DNA of 64,000 bases from Lycocorax pyrrhopterus obiensis. Its lineage: Eukaryota; Chordata; Aves; Passeriformes; Paradisaeidae. Below are positions 19,621 through 30,943 of the stretch, in pieces. The stretch is from the NCBI GenBank assembly GCA_014706295.1, contig JACSVZ010000064.1, positions 1 to 64,000 on the forward strand, in the 5' to 3' direction. Under the pieces are notes generated by a model. It saw only the letters and a list, made by a program, of their open reading frames with translations. It did not search any database and was not told the origin of the DNA. The position numbers were made by a program, and so were the translations under genes. Within the stretch, counting starts at the first letter, position 1; the number at the start of each line of letters is the position of its first letter.

Positions 19621-21562
19621 CCCGCCGCTCCGCCGCCCGAGCACCGCTGTCCCTGCCAGCCCCGGCTCTCTGCTCCGGCAGCGCCGCCTCCTCTCCTCTG
19701 CTCTCCCCTCCGCCGCCGCCAGCTCCGCCCCGAGGCTGAGCCCTGCGCAGGTGCCGCTCGGGCTCTCGCCGGGTCCTGGCTGGATGCGGGGGGCGGGGAG
19801 GCGAGAGCGGTGGGAGCGGGGCGGCGGTCGGAGCTGTGGCCCACAGAAACAGCGGGGCCGAGTGTCCCGGGGAGCACAGGACTGACAGATTATTTTCTCC
19901 CTTCTCCCCCATCAACTATTCCTTCCCGTTCCCCCTCCACTGGCACGTGGGGATTTCCGAATTGTCCTTCAGGGCACGCGTTTGTAAGAACAGACAAGGG
20001 GCACAAGAGGCAGAGGGCCCTGCTGAGCTCAAGACCCTGGGCTCATTTCCTGTCTAAGAGAGCATCCGTGCTGGCAACGATTGACAAGGCAGAAAAACAG
20101 TTGTGCAATATCAGAGGGAAGAGACGAGTGGGATTCTGTGAGAGAAACAACTCTGCAGACAGGAAGGTCAGTGAGGAGGGAGGGAGAGGAGCTGCTCCAG
20201 GCACCAGAGCACTGATATTTCTGCAGCCTGTGGTGAAGACCACGGTGAGGGAGGACGTCCCCCCACAGCCTATGAAAGTCCGTGGTAGAGCAGAGATCCA
20301 TCCTGTGGAAGATCCAAAGCCACAGCACACTTGGTCGCAAGGCGCACTTGTTCATTTACTGCAGAGATTACAGATAAAATTGTCAGGGAGACCTATCAAG
20401 TCCCAAGGATCAGAATGAACAGCCTTGCACTCTGAACACCTTCTCAGTGGGAAGTTTAGGTGTGACTGCATCCAGATGTAGTTTAAGACTCTGTGAACAG
20501 TTTATTTTGAAAGACTATTATATGTATAATGAATCCTATATGTGACCTAGCTAAAACTTCAGTGTAGCATGCTGTTGCCGTGTCCTCACATGAACGACCT
20601 TCAGCTGTCACTTGGACTTCACAAAAGGCAAAAAGACCTGAGCAGTCTCAGGGAGGAGAAGGACAGAGGCAAGAGGAGAACCAGCCTGACATGGGCTGGG
20701 TGGGAATATGTGCCCTCACTGATGCATTTCTGAGAAAACACCGGTAGGCCTTTATAGACAGGCCAGAGGATGCCACGTTCCCCAGAAAGCACAGAGCCTT
20801 TTCTGAAGGAGCAAGAGATACCTTGGGAAAGACCCTGCTGCCCTCCCTGCCTCGCACAGATCATCTCAGTGTGCACATGTAGCTGTGTTTGGGGGAGGCT
20901 GTTCGCTGCCGTTAGGAGCTCAGCCGCACACAGCCCGCGCTGAGAAGAGGGGCTGAGCAAGGTCGGTGACTCCAAGTTGGAGCTCCTGCTGCCGGTGGTG
21001 TCAGTGTCGGTGCAGGTGTCGGTGTCAGGGCCGGAGTCGGTGCCGGTGTCAATGCCAGTGTCGGTGTGGGTGTCGGTGCCAGTGTCAGTGTCGGAGTCGG
21101 TGCCTGTTTCGGTGCCAGTGTCAATGCCGGTGTCGGTGTGGGTGTCGGTGCCAGTGTCGGTGTCGGAGTCGGTGCCCGTTTCGGCGCCGGTGTCTCTGTC
21201 GGTGCCGGTGCCGGTGTCCGTTTCGGTGTCGGTGTCGGTGTCGGTGCCGGTGTCGGTGTCGGTGTCAATGCCGGTGTCAATGCCGGTGTCGGTGTCGGTG
21301 CCCGTTTCGGTGTCGGTGTCAGTGCCGGTGCCTTTGTCGGTGCCGGTGTCGGTGTCAATGCCGGTGCCGGTGCCGGTGTCGGTGCCGGTGTCAATGTCGG
21401 TGTCAATGCCGGTGCCGGTGTCGGTGTCGGTGCCGGTGTCGGAAGCGCCCCGGCAGCCCGGGACGAGCGGGGCGAGGCGGCCCCGGCGGGCGGAGCGGCA
21501 GCGCCCCCCTGCTGGCCGCGGCCGGCGCTGTGGCCCCGGCCCCGCCCGGCCCCGCCCGCGGC
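19621..21562. other. VA4-VA5 spacer: type II flank, interspersed repeat, minisatellite
   Basis: 19621-19900 is the VA4 type II 5' flank. 19990-20325 resembles a high-copy avian interspersed repeat read on the minus strand. Near 20327 about 2 kb present in the second copy (49844-51817) is missing. 20340-20980 has no recognisable feature beyond a TATA-like tataaagg on the minus strand near 20750. A hexamer minisatellite follows. Confidence 0.5.
20991..21442. repeat. Hexamer minisatellite (GGTGTC/GGTGCC/CAATGCC variants), copy 1
   Basis: About 450 bases of hexamers of the type tcggtg, ccggtg and tcaatg. It begins about 120 bases beyond the VA5 RSS on its recombination side. Because the unit length is a multiple of three, it creates long artificial open frames in all three plus frames. 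Confidence 0.95.
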
Positions 21563-21601
21563 GGTTCGTGCCCGGCCGCAGCCCCGGCTCCTCTGCCCGT
21601 G
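21563..21601 (-). promoter_or_regulatory. RSS of VA5, 23-bp spacer
   Basis: Heptamer CACGGGC (21595-21601), spacer 21572-21594, nonamer GCACGAACC (21563-21571). Confidence 0.8.
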
Positions 21602-22434
21602 TCCCCCAGCGCGCAGTAATACACGGCCGCGTCCCCGCGCCGGGGCCGCCCGAGCCACAGCGCGCTGGAATGCCGGTCTGCCGACACCCACAGATGCCCG
21701 GCCTTTTCCGGCAACTCCTTGAACCCTTTGTGAGCGCTCACGAGGAGTTCGGGTCCTCGGCCCGGGAGCTGACGGTACCAGTAGATTAACTCGTTGGTCT
21801 GGATTTTGGGATGTGAGCAACTGATGTTGACGCCCGTGGCCTCGGTGGTCTCCAGCCGTGGCTCCTGCTGTACCCGGGCTCTCGCTGCAGCCACTGCCGG
21901 GGACAGAAAAAGCACAAACCTCAAATCCTACATTGCCCTTCTGCACAGAACAAATCCCGCAGAAGCAGTCAGGAATGTACAGGCTGATGAAGAAAACAGT
22001 TTCCAGGATTTCAAGACATGCAGGAATGGAAGTGTACATAAATCATTTGTGGAGAGATGAATGCATGAATGACAGGAGGATTGGGGAAGTCACTGGAAAA
22101 TGGGAGGATGTGGGAGAAAGCACAAAAAGACAGAAAGAAAAGTAACAAGGGGGCAGGACTGACTGCGTGAGTTATATAGAAGGAATGTTTGTGCAAGGCT
22201 GTACAAAGATAACAACCCGGAGACTTCTTAGGGAGTATGGGATGGAGAAGAGGGAGGGATGAACAAGAGAATAGTTCGCGAGAAGAGGTCTGTGAAGAAG
22301 TCAAGTCGGACCGCAGCCTCCAGGGACATGTGGGATCAACCCGGCCCCAGCCGCGGCTCCCTTCGCCGCCGCGCCCGCTCACCGAGCAGCACCGCGGCCA
22401 GCGCCGCCAGCCCCGCGCCCCGACACCACCGCAT
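21602..22434 (-). CDS. VA5, TCR alpha/delta V segment, family A
   Basis: Leader exon 22383-22434 (MRWCRGAG) has the better donor GTGAGC, and the intron is 489 nt. V exon 21602-21893 is 292 nt. The mature start is RARVQQEPRLETTEATG, the CDR1 region PKIQTNELIY, and the CDR2 region AHKGFKELPEK with AGH following. It ends CALGD, a single-base change from CALRD. Open through both exons. The 3' side carries a minisatellite instead of the usual GC-rich block with tgtgtgccgag. Confidence 0.88.
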
Positions 22435-23540
22435 CCCGCTGCTCCGCCGCCCGAGCACCGCTGCTCCCGCCAGCCCCGGCTCTCTGCTGCGGCCGTGCCG
22501 CCTCCTCTCCGACGCCTCCGGCTCCGCCCCGGCCGGGCTCAGACCCCGCCTCTCACGGCACCACCACAACGAGCGACACAAGAGTTATGCCATTGCCAGG
22601 AGCAGGACGCAGCTGTGTCCCATCCCACACACCACCGACACTGCATCGGAAGCACATCCACTCCGCGATTGGCAGCCCACGGGCGGCAGGATTGCCGAGC
22701 CTCTCGCCACGCCCACACGGCACAGCTCCTCCTTTTGCCCTCTGCAGCACTGTGAGAGCGGCTGTGTCCCGGCTGGGGCGGAGGGCACGGGGGCTGCCAG
22801 CCCTGCTGAGGCCCCTCCCGTGCTGTTTGTCCTGAGTTCAACTGATCCTCCAAGCGGGAGTGAAACCGTCCTTGTTGGGCCTGAAATCAGCATCAGAGGA
22901 GCGTGAGCTTTGGAGGGGCAGGAAAGGGAGGGCTCAGGAGACAGGGGCTGCATTTCAGTGCCTCTTGCCTTGAGACATCTGTAGCGGGCAGCTGCCGTCC
23001 CCACTCAGCTGCACTCAGGCTCCTTCTGGCCCTGGGAAGCTGCTGCTCTGTGCTGCTCAGGGCCAGAGCAGTGCTCAGTACCCCTGGCAGAGTCAGGAAA
23101 TTCCCTCCCAAAGAGGGACACACATGCACAGACACAGGTTCGTGCACAGCAGCGTGGAGCCACACACAAATCTGTGCTTCACACGTGTCCATGCAAACGG
23201 GGCTGCTCCAAGAGCACACAAGGCAGGGACACACCTGGGAATACAAACACTCGAGGACTGTGCTGAGGACGTGTGGGGCCAAAAGCAGCAGGGCTGGAGT
23301 GTGGAAGGACAAGGTCCCAGGCAAGCACAAGGGCAATTTTTCTTTACTTCGAGACTGTGCAGTGTGGAAATTAGTAAAAATAGTCCGGAATATTTTCCCG
23401 AAGAAGTGCTAGGATGGGTGGGGTCAAAGCCATCAGACCTTTGTACACACATGGGGAGGTCCCTTCTGGTGAGCCTTGGGGTGAGCTCAATGTCTCTTCC
23501 CCAAGCTCAGGCTCTCACAGACACATCCCTCCCTCCCCTG
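22435..23540. other. VA5-VB4 spacer with type I family A 5' flank
   Basis: GC boxes, a CCAAT box on the minus strand near 22668, then the conserved A-B block. The 23.36 kb variant gaaattagtaaaaatagtcc is shared with the flanks of VB1 and VB7. No gene is seen. Confidence 0.5.
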
Positions 23541-23579
23541 GGTTGTTGCACAGCCGAGGAAGTTCCCTGCACCAGGGTG
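23541..23579 (-). promoter_or_regulatory. RSS of VB4, 23-bp spacer
   Basis: Heptamer CACCCTG (23573-23579), spacer 23550-23572, nonamer GCAACAACC (23541-23549). Confidence 0.85.
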
Positions 23580-24772
23580 TCTTGCACAGCACAGAGGTAC
23601 AAGGCACTGTCAGAGACCTCCACTTCCTCCACCTGCAGGACACTGTATTTCGCCGTGGTGTTCAGATGTGTGGTGATACGGCCGCTGTGCTTGGAGCCAG
23701 GTCCTGATTGATAGGAGACCAGCTGTGGGGCTCGGCCTTTCCTCATCTGGTACCAGAGTAATCCCCCAAAATTACTGATCTGGTATGTGCAGGTGGTCTG
23801 GAAGGGGTGTCTCTGCTTCACCATGACTTGTCCATCTTCCTGGGTGACCGTGATCTGCCCCATGGTGCCTGGAAGAAAGTGAATGTCAGCAGCTCCACAG
23901 GGAAGGACTATGGGAAGAAAAAGAAAATGGAGTGCAAAACCCTGGTTGGAGAAAACTCCCTGCCGTGTAGAGGAATCCTGAGAGATTTTGGGCAGCACTT
24001 CGGATCACTTTGCACAGCATGACCCAGAGAAGAGCTCTGTTGTGTCTGTCTCTTGCTCCTACTGCTCAGAGGATCAGGGAACAGCCTGTCATGCCTGAAC
24101 TTTGTGTGCTGGAATCAGCACACCTCCAGCAGCCTCAGGAGCCCACCGAGGTACAGCAAAAGGATTCATCCTGCTTCCCCATTCCTGCCACCTCTGAGGG
24201 CTCCTCGATCCCTGAGTGCACACAATGCTGAGCTTGGAAAGAGGGAGCCCTGGTTGTGTTGCCAGCCCAGAGAACACTGGAAGCCATGGCAGAGCTGGCT
24301 CAGCCTGGAGGCAGAATGGGACACCCTGTTAATGTAATGAAAGGAGAATTCTGAGGTGCCTGGGGCAGGATTGACAGGATCTGGGAATTTACATTAAAAC
24401 AGGAGCAATATGGGACTGCTGAGACAGCTGAGATTTGCTGTGGTGACTGCAGGAGGACCAGAAGAGAGAGGCGCAGGGAGATGGATAGAAGGCAAGAGAA
24501 AAGACAGAGAAGGGCTCTGAGGTTTCTCTTCTCTCCCTTCCCTTTTCCTTTACAAATCTAAGAGCTTCTTGAGCAAACACTTGCAAAACCACAAATAGAA
24601 GCAGAGATTTCTCAGCCTTTTCCCTCTATTCATTCATATTTCCCCACATGGTCCTCCTAAGACTCTTAAGAGTTTTCCTGGGGAGGAAGAAGAAGGGTGC
24701 CTTGGGGAAAAGCCAGGACTTACCCAGGAGCTGGCCCAGGAAGACCGTGAGGATGAGATAGGCGAGGTGCAT
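23580..24772 (-). CDS. VB4, TCR alpha V segment, family B
   Basis: Leader exon 24724-24772 has donor GTAAGT, the intron is 855 nt, and V exon 23580-23868 is 289 nt. The CDR1 region is QISNFGG and FR2 is [13 protein letters not shown], where R replaces the Q of the other copies. FR3 carries the NTT sequon and the end is CAVQD. Open and probably functional. The intron start resembles VB1 (gaagaaaaagaaaatgg), so VB1 and VB4 form one sub-lineage. Confidence 0.9.
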
Positions 24773-27701
24773 GCCGAGACCAAGCTGCGTGTTTGCTGAG
24801 TGAGGAAGAGTCAGAAACCACCTCCCAGCCCCGAGATAACAGAGCTGCCGGAAACGACTCTCTGCGGGCAGCAAAGGAAGCACCGCGGGGGCGGAGCGGG
24901 GGGGGGGGGGGGCAGAGAAATGACCTGTCCTTCCAGTGCCTGAAATGCTCCTTCTGGGTTTCTCCCTCCTCCAGCAGCTGCCCCCGTGCCTCCCTCAGCC
25001 ATTGGCGTTCTGACCATTCCGTGCCTCTGGGGCCTCAGCCATGGGAAGGGGCTGTTCCCTCCCAGCTCGCAGTGGAGTCCTCACCTCCCCAGCTGGAATC
25101 ACCAGCTCTGCTGCACACCCAGTGCTGGGCATTTGGGAGGTCAGCGGCTTCTTCCCCGATGAGGTTTCTCAGCTCTCTGGGGTCACTGCTATTTTCTCTG
25201 GGAACAGGAGACTCCTCTGTCTCTGCCGCTTCTCCCCTGCTCTTCTTCATCTGCCTGGGATGAATGCCTCTCTCTCATGTTGCAGAAACAGGAGATGAGC
25301 CCTGCTGTGCAGCAGCCCAGGTTCTTTGCTGTGACTTGCTCTGGTGGGAAAATGCAGAGTGTGAGAGAGGAACGAGGCTCTTCTGCAGGGCTGCTGGATG
25401 CCACAAACCCAGAGGTGGCAATAACAACATATTCCATAGGGAAAGGGCTGAGATCAGCAGGGAACACGATGAAGGATCAGAGTGCTGCCTGCGGGGGATG
25501 GGGATGGGACAGCCCTGAGCCACAGGTCTAAAAGGGCAGGTGATGGGCTGGGGCTGGGCAGATACAGACCCTGACTCCCACACCCTTTTCCAGGGAAACT
25601 CGGAGTGATCCCAGGCACCCATCAGAGCACCGAAAACATATTGTTCATTTTGGTTATCTCTAATATGGATTTTGCTCTACAAACCTTCTACAGTGAGGTG
25701 AAAGATGATACAGGTAATGATAACGGTTATAAATGACAGCATTCTCATGGAAGTGCTGCACCTCCTCATGGTGTTAAAAGAGGTTTCTAGGGAAGTGGAG
25801 GGTCCTGACGCTGTCACAGACTTGCCAGGTGAAAGTGCAGGATCAAGCTTACTCTCCTGTGGCCTCTTGAGATGGGTCTGAATTTTAAGGCTTCAGAGCA
25901 GAGATAAGACACGTATAGGCAGATGAGGATTCTGTATTTGTGCTAAGAAGGGGAACCTATAACCATTCTTGCTGACCCAAGGGCCACATCACTGCAGTCT
26001 CTCCTTTCCTGGGGCTTGTGTCTCCTCTCTCATCATCCCTAACCCTTTGTCTGGCTTGGCTGCACCTGCCTCCACCTCAGTGTCAGCCTTCACAGCTTCT
26101 TCAGCACATCTGACTCCCTTCTCTCTTCATCCTCCAAGTAACTCTTAGAAGATTCAAGTCTCTCACTTTCACTTCTCCTTTGAAGCTCGATCATTCCTTT
26201 CATCCTCTCCTCGTGTTTTGGAATATTGAATCACATCATGGTTTATTTTGCAAGGGACCTCTTTTGGGGTCACTTTGTCCAAGCCCTTGCTCAGAAGGGC
26301 TTACATCGACCAAGCTGCCCAGGCCACATCAGGATGTCTTTTGGAGAACTCCAAGGCTGGAGACTCCACAGTCCCACATTGTGGAAAGCATTCCTTGGTG
26401 AGTGCTCCCTAATCCCACAAGACCCGCTCAAACCTCCATTATTGTCATGTTCCTCTTGTCATTTCTTGTCACTGACAAAGCCCAGCCTGAGCACCTTCAC
26501 AGCAGTTTCCTAATGACCCATCAATTAGAAGCTCATGAGCTCTGAGCTCCCTCCTTCTCTCCCTTATCACCTACTGCCAGATTGGTGTCATTGTGTATTT
26601 TGTTTACCACTTTCCCTTTTCCTTGTTCTTCCCTTGGACAGGGAAATGGATGTGATGTGAGCCTTAGAGAACCAGACAGCTGCGCCTTTCACATGCCCTG
26701 GCAGCGGCTTCTGCTGGACTTGCTCAAGTGAGGGAGTTCCTGAAGATGCTGAAAGGCTGCTGTCCCCAAAGGAAATGGGGTCTCTAGAGCAAGTCTCTGG
26801 AGGGAAACCTCATGTGCAGCTCGGTCTTTCAAGTGTCTCCCTCCAACACTTGCAGCATTGCTAAATCTGCTTTTCAGGATGCCTGAGAAGTGACAAACGT
26901 GAAGGAATAGGGACCTATCAGTTTCAAGTGGAAGGTGTGTGTGACAGAGTCCTCCGATGATTTGAAATGCTCCTCTAATCCAACAGATTCATTGTTTTCC
27001 CTCCCAGATGTTCTACTGTTTCAGGATAATGCTGAATGCTCATCCAAGGGCATTTGGGGAAACCCGAGGATGAGAACAAAATGTAGAGAAGTGAAAGCCA
27101 ACCTCAGGTGGGATTCAAAGTACACTTTCCTTACCGATCCATGTGGGAATAGTACTTCTCATCCACGTTCCAATATGTGGCAGAGACATTTCACCAAGAA
27201 CAGAGATGGGGATTTTCCTGTCACCTCAGAAAGACTCCCTGCAAACATCTCTCATGCTGTGACCTACTGAGGTGGCAGAACTCCATTTATTAGACCATGT
27301 GTGCCTGTCAGTGCAGCTGCTTTGTCAGCTCCCAGCACAGATGCTGGCCTCAAGGCCCAGCTCTTCGCTTTGCAAAGCAGGCTGAGAATAGCAATGGACG
27401 TGCCCAGAGGGCCAAAGGCCGTGCCAGAGGCGCAGCCCGCAGCAGTTTCCTGCCGGGCAGAGGAGGCAGAGGCACGGAGGGCAGGCCGCGCAGTGTGTGC
27501 CGAGTGTGTAAGCGCAGCAGGCAGGCTGTGCGAGCCGTGTGTCCGGCGGCCGTGCGGGGCCGTGCCGGGCGCGGTGTGCGCGGGGCCGCTGCAGAGGAAG
27601 GAGCTGCGGAGCCGCCTGAGGCCCGGCGGGCGGAGCGGCAGCGCCCCCTGCTGGCCGCGGCCGGCGCTGTGGCCCCGGCCCCGCCCGGCCCCGCCCGCGG
27701 C
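24773..27701. other. VB4-VA6 spacer, diverged version, LTR-free
   Basis: 24773-25200 is the usual B 5' flank, with a 15-G tract at 24898-24912. 25200-26520 is a much diverged counterpart of the usual spacer: 25560-25870 still aligns with the 2540-2800 block. It also contains a CR1 3' fragment. From about 26520 the usual flank returns, with the empty LTR site near 26680, followed by the A 3' flank. No gene is seen. Confidence 0.55.
26205..26400 (-). mobile_element. LINE CR1 3'-UTR fragment
   Basis: The plus strand reads like the reverse complement of a CR1 3' end: aatcacatcatggttt, aagggacctc, gtccaagccc, and a lead into ccaggccacatcaggatg. Only a degraded fragment without coding sequence remains. 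It is present only in this diverged spacer. Confidence 0.65.
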
Positions 27702-27740
27702 GGTTCGTGCCCGGCCGCAGCCCCGGCTCCTCTGCCCGTG
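27702..27740 (-). promoter_or_regulatory. RSS of VA6, 23-bp spacer
   Basis: Heptamer CACGGGC (27734-27740), spacer 27711-27733, nonamer GCACGAACC (27702-27710). Confidence 0.8.
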
Positions 27741-28588
27741 TCCCTCAGCGCGCAGTAATACACGGCCGCGTCCCCGCGCCGGGGCCGCCCGAGCCACAGC
27801 GCGCTGGAATGCCGGTCTGCCGACACCCACAGATGACCCGCAATGTCCGGCACCTCTTTGGACGCTTTCACAGTGACCGCCAAGAGTTCGGGGCCCCGGC
27901 CCGGGAGCTGACGATACCAGTGGATGTAATCGCTAGTCCCTATGTTGGGGTGTGAGCAGCTGATGTTGATGCCGGTGCTCTCGGTGGTCTCCAGTGATGG
28001 CTCCTGCTGTATCTGGCCTCTGGCAACAGCCACTGCAAGAGAAACGAAAAGGACAAACCTGAAATCCTATATTCCCCCCAGACCAGAACAAAGCCCGCAG
28101 GAGCACTCAGGAACATTCAGAGATGATGGGGAAAACAGCTCCCAGAGGTTTCAAGATATGCAGGAATGGAAGTTTCTCTGAATACTTGCTGCGGAGATGA
28201 ATGCGTGAATGACAGGAGGATTGGGGAAGTCACGGGAAAATGGGACGATAGGAGAGAAAGCAAAACCAGAAAGAACGAAATGTAGCAAACGGCGAGGACT
28301 GACTTTGTGAATTATAAAGAAAGATAGAGAGGAAAGGAAAGTATGTCCAGGGTTGGACAAAGAATAGAATCCGGAGATTTCTCAGGGAGTGTGGGACGGA
28401 TGAGAGGGAGGGATGAACGGGAGAATAGTTCGCGGGAAGAGGTCTGTGAAGAAGTCAAGTCGGACCGCAGACTCCAGGAACCTGCGGGATCACCCTGGCC
28501 CCGGCCGCGGCTCCCTTCGCCTCCACCCCCGCTCACCGAGCAGCACCGCGGCCAGCGCCGCCAGCCCCGCTCTCCGACACCGCCGCAT
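27741..28588 (-). CDS. VA6, TCR alpha/delta V segment, family A
   Basis: Leader exon 28537-28588 (MRRCRRAG) has donor GTGAGC, the intron is 504 nt, and the acceptor is TTTCTCTTGCAG. V exon 27741-28032 is 292 nt. The mature start is GQIQQEPSLETTESTG, the CDR1 region PNIGTSDYIH, FR2 PGRGPELLAV and the CDR2 region TVKASKEV. It ends CALRD. Open throughout and probably functional. Confidence 0.88.
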
Positions 28589-29704
28589 CCCGCTGCTCCG
28601 CCGCCCGAGCACCGCTAATCCCGCCAGCCCCGGCTCTCTGCTGCGGCCGTGCCGCCTCCTCTCCGACGCCTCCGGCTCCGCCCCGGCCGGGCTCACACCC
28701 CGCCTCTCACGGCACCACCACAACGAGCGACACAAGAGTTTTGCCTTTGCCAGGAGCAGGACACAGCTGTGTCCCATCCCACACACCACCGACACTGCAT
28801 CGGAAGCACATCCACTCCGCGATTGGCAGCCCACGGGCGGCAGGATTGCCGAGCCTCTCTCCATGCCCACACGGCACAGCTCCTCCTTTTGCCCTCTGCA
28901 GCACTGTGAGAGCGGCTGTGTCCCGGCTGGGGCGGAGGGCACGAGGGCTGCCAGCCCTGCTGAAGCCCCGCCCGTGCTGTTTGTCCTGAGTTCAACTGAT
29001 CCTCCAAGCGGGAGTGAAACCGTCCTTGTTGAGCCTGAAATCAGTATCAGTGGAGCGTGAGATTTGGAGGGGCAGGAAAGGGAGGGCTCAGGAGACAGGG
29101 GCTGCATTTCAGTGCCTCTTGCCTTGAGACATCTGTAGCGGGCAGCTGCCGTCCCCACTCAGCTGCACTCAGGCTCCTTCTGGCCCTGGGAAGCTGCTGC
29201 TCTGTGCTGCTCAGGGTCAGAGCAGTGCTCAGTACCCCTGGCAGAGTCAGGAAATTCCCTCCCAAAGAGGGACACACATGCACAGACACAGGTTCGTGCA
29301 CAGCAGTGTGGAGCCACACACAAATCTGTGCTTCACACGTGTCCATGCAAACGGGGCTGCTCCAAGAGCACACAAGGCAGGGACATACCTGGGAATACAA
29401 ACACTCGAGGACTGTGCTGAGGACATGTGGGGCCAAAAGCAGCAGGGCTGGAGTGTGGAAGGACAAGGTCCCAGACAAGCACAAGGACAATTATTCCTTC
29501 CTTAGAGACTGTGCAATGCAGAGATGAACCAAAATAATCCAAAATACTTCCCCGAGGGATGTGCTAGGATGGGTGGGGTCAAAGCCATCAGACCATTGTA
29601 CAGACGTGGGGAGGTCCCTTCTGGTGTGCATCGGGATGAGCTCAGGGTCCTTTCCCCAAGCTCAGCCTCTCACAGACACATCCCCTCCCTCCCTCCCTCC
29701 CCTG
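28589..29704. other. VA6-VB5 spacer with type I family A 5' flank
   Basis: GC boxes and a CCAAT box on the minus strand near 28821, followed by the A-B block. No gene is seen. Confidence 0.5.
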
Positions 29705-29743
29705 GGTTGTTGCACAGTCGAGGAAGTTCCCTGCACCAGGGTG
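29705..29743 (-). promoter_or_regulatory. RSS of VB5, 23-bp spacer
   Basis: Heptamer CACCCTG (29737-29743), spacer 29714-29736, nonamer GCAACAACC (29705-29713). Confidence 0.85.
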
Positions 29744-30943
29744 TCTTGCACAGCACAGAGGTACAAGGCACTGTCAGAGACCTCCACTTCCTCCACCTGC
29801 AGGACACTGTATTTCCCCGTGGTGTTCAGATGTGTGGTGATACGGCCGCTGTGCTTGGAGCCAGGTCCTGATTGATAGGAGACCAGCTGTGGGGCTTGGC
29901 CTTTCCTCATCTGGTACCAGAGTAATCCCCTAAAATCACTGCTCTTGTATTTGCAGGTGGTCTGGAAGGGATGTCTCTGCTTCACCATGACTTGTCCATC
30001 TTCCTGGGTGACCATGACCTGCCCCATGGTGCCTGGAAGAAAGTGAATGTCAGCAGCTCCACACGGAAGGACTATAGGAAGCAAAATGATGTGGATACAA
30101 AACCCTGGTGGAGAAAATTCCTTGGCGTCTAAAGAAGTCCAGTTATTTTGGGCAGGAGTTGGGAGCTCTTTGCACAGCAGGGCCCAAAGGAGAGCTGGGC
30201 TGTGTCCCTGCTCTGCTCCTACTGCTCAGAGGACCGGGGAACAGCCTGTCATGCCTGAACTTTGTGTGCTGGAATCAGCACACCTCCAGCAGCCTGAGGA
30301 GCCCACCGAGGTACAGCAAAAGGATTCATCCTGCTTCCCCATTCCTGCCACCTCTGAGGGCTCCTCGATCCCTGAGTACACACAATGCTGAGCTTGGAAA
30401 GAGAGAGCCTTGGTTGTGTTGCCAGCCCAGAGAACACTGGAAGCCATGGCAGAGCTGGCTCAGCCTGGAGGCAGAATGGGACACCCTGTTATTGTAATGA
30501 AATGAGAACTCGGAGGCACCTGGGGCAGGTTTGACAGGATCTGGGAATTTACATTAAAATGGGCAGAATGTGGAACTGCAGAGACAGCTGAGATTTCCTG
30601 TGCTGACAGCAGGTCGATCAGAAGAGAGAGGCAGAGGCAGATGGATTGAAGGCAAGAGAAAAGACAGAGAAGGGCTCTGAGGTTTCTCTTCTCTTCTCTC
30701 TCCTTTCCCTTTTCCTTCACAAATCTAAGAGCTTCTTGAGCAAACACTTGCAAAACCACAAATAGAAGCAGAGATTTCTCAGCTTTTTCCCTCTATTCAC
30801 TCATATTTCCCCACATAGTCCTGATAAGGCTGTTGTGGTTTTCCTGGGAAGAATAATAATAATAAGGATGCCTTGGGGAAAAGCCTGGACTTACCCAGGA
30901 GCTGGCCCAGGAAGACCGTGAGGATGAGATAGGCGAGGTGCAT
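29744..30943 (-). CDS. VB5, TCR alpha V segment, family B
   Basis: Leader exon 30895-30943 has donor GTAAGT, the intron is 862 nt, and V exon 29744-30032 is 289 nt. It has the most distinct CDR1 region of the B family (KSSDFRG) and starts [13 protein letters not shown]. Both cysteines, WYQ and CAVQD are present. The intron contains an aataataataat stretch near 30852, shared only with VB7. Open and probably functional. Confidence 0.9.

Noticed and set aside
19402..20418. 338-codon plus-strand frame through the VA4 leader region
   Set aside because: Antisense to the VA4 leader exon and CpG-rich flank, then into an interspersed repeat; the second copy breaks differently.
20966..21789. Long plus-strand open frames of CRCRCQ or SVSVPVS repeat type across the hexamer tract (also near 37.4-38.3 and 52.4-53.2 kb)
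   Set aside because: A six-base repeat without stop codons is open in every frame; there is no codon conservation, and the frames run antisense through V exons.
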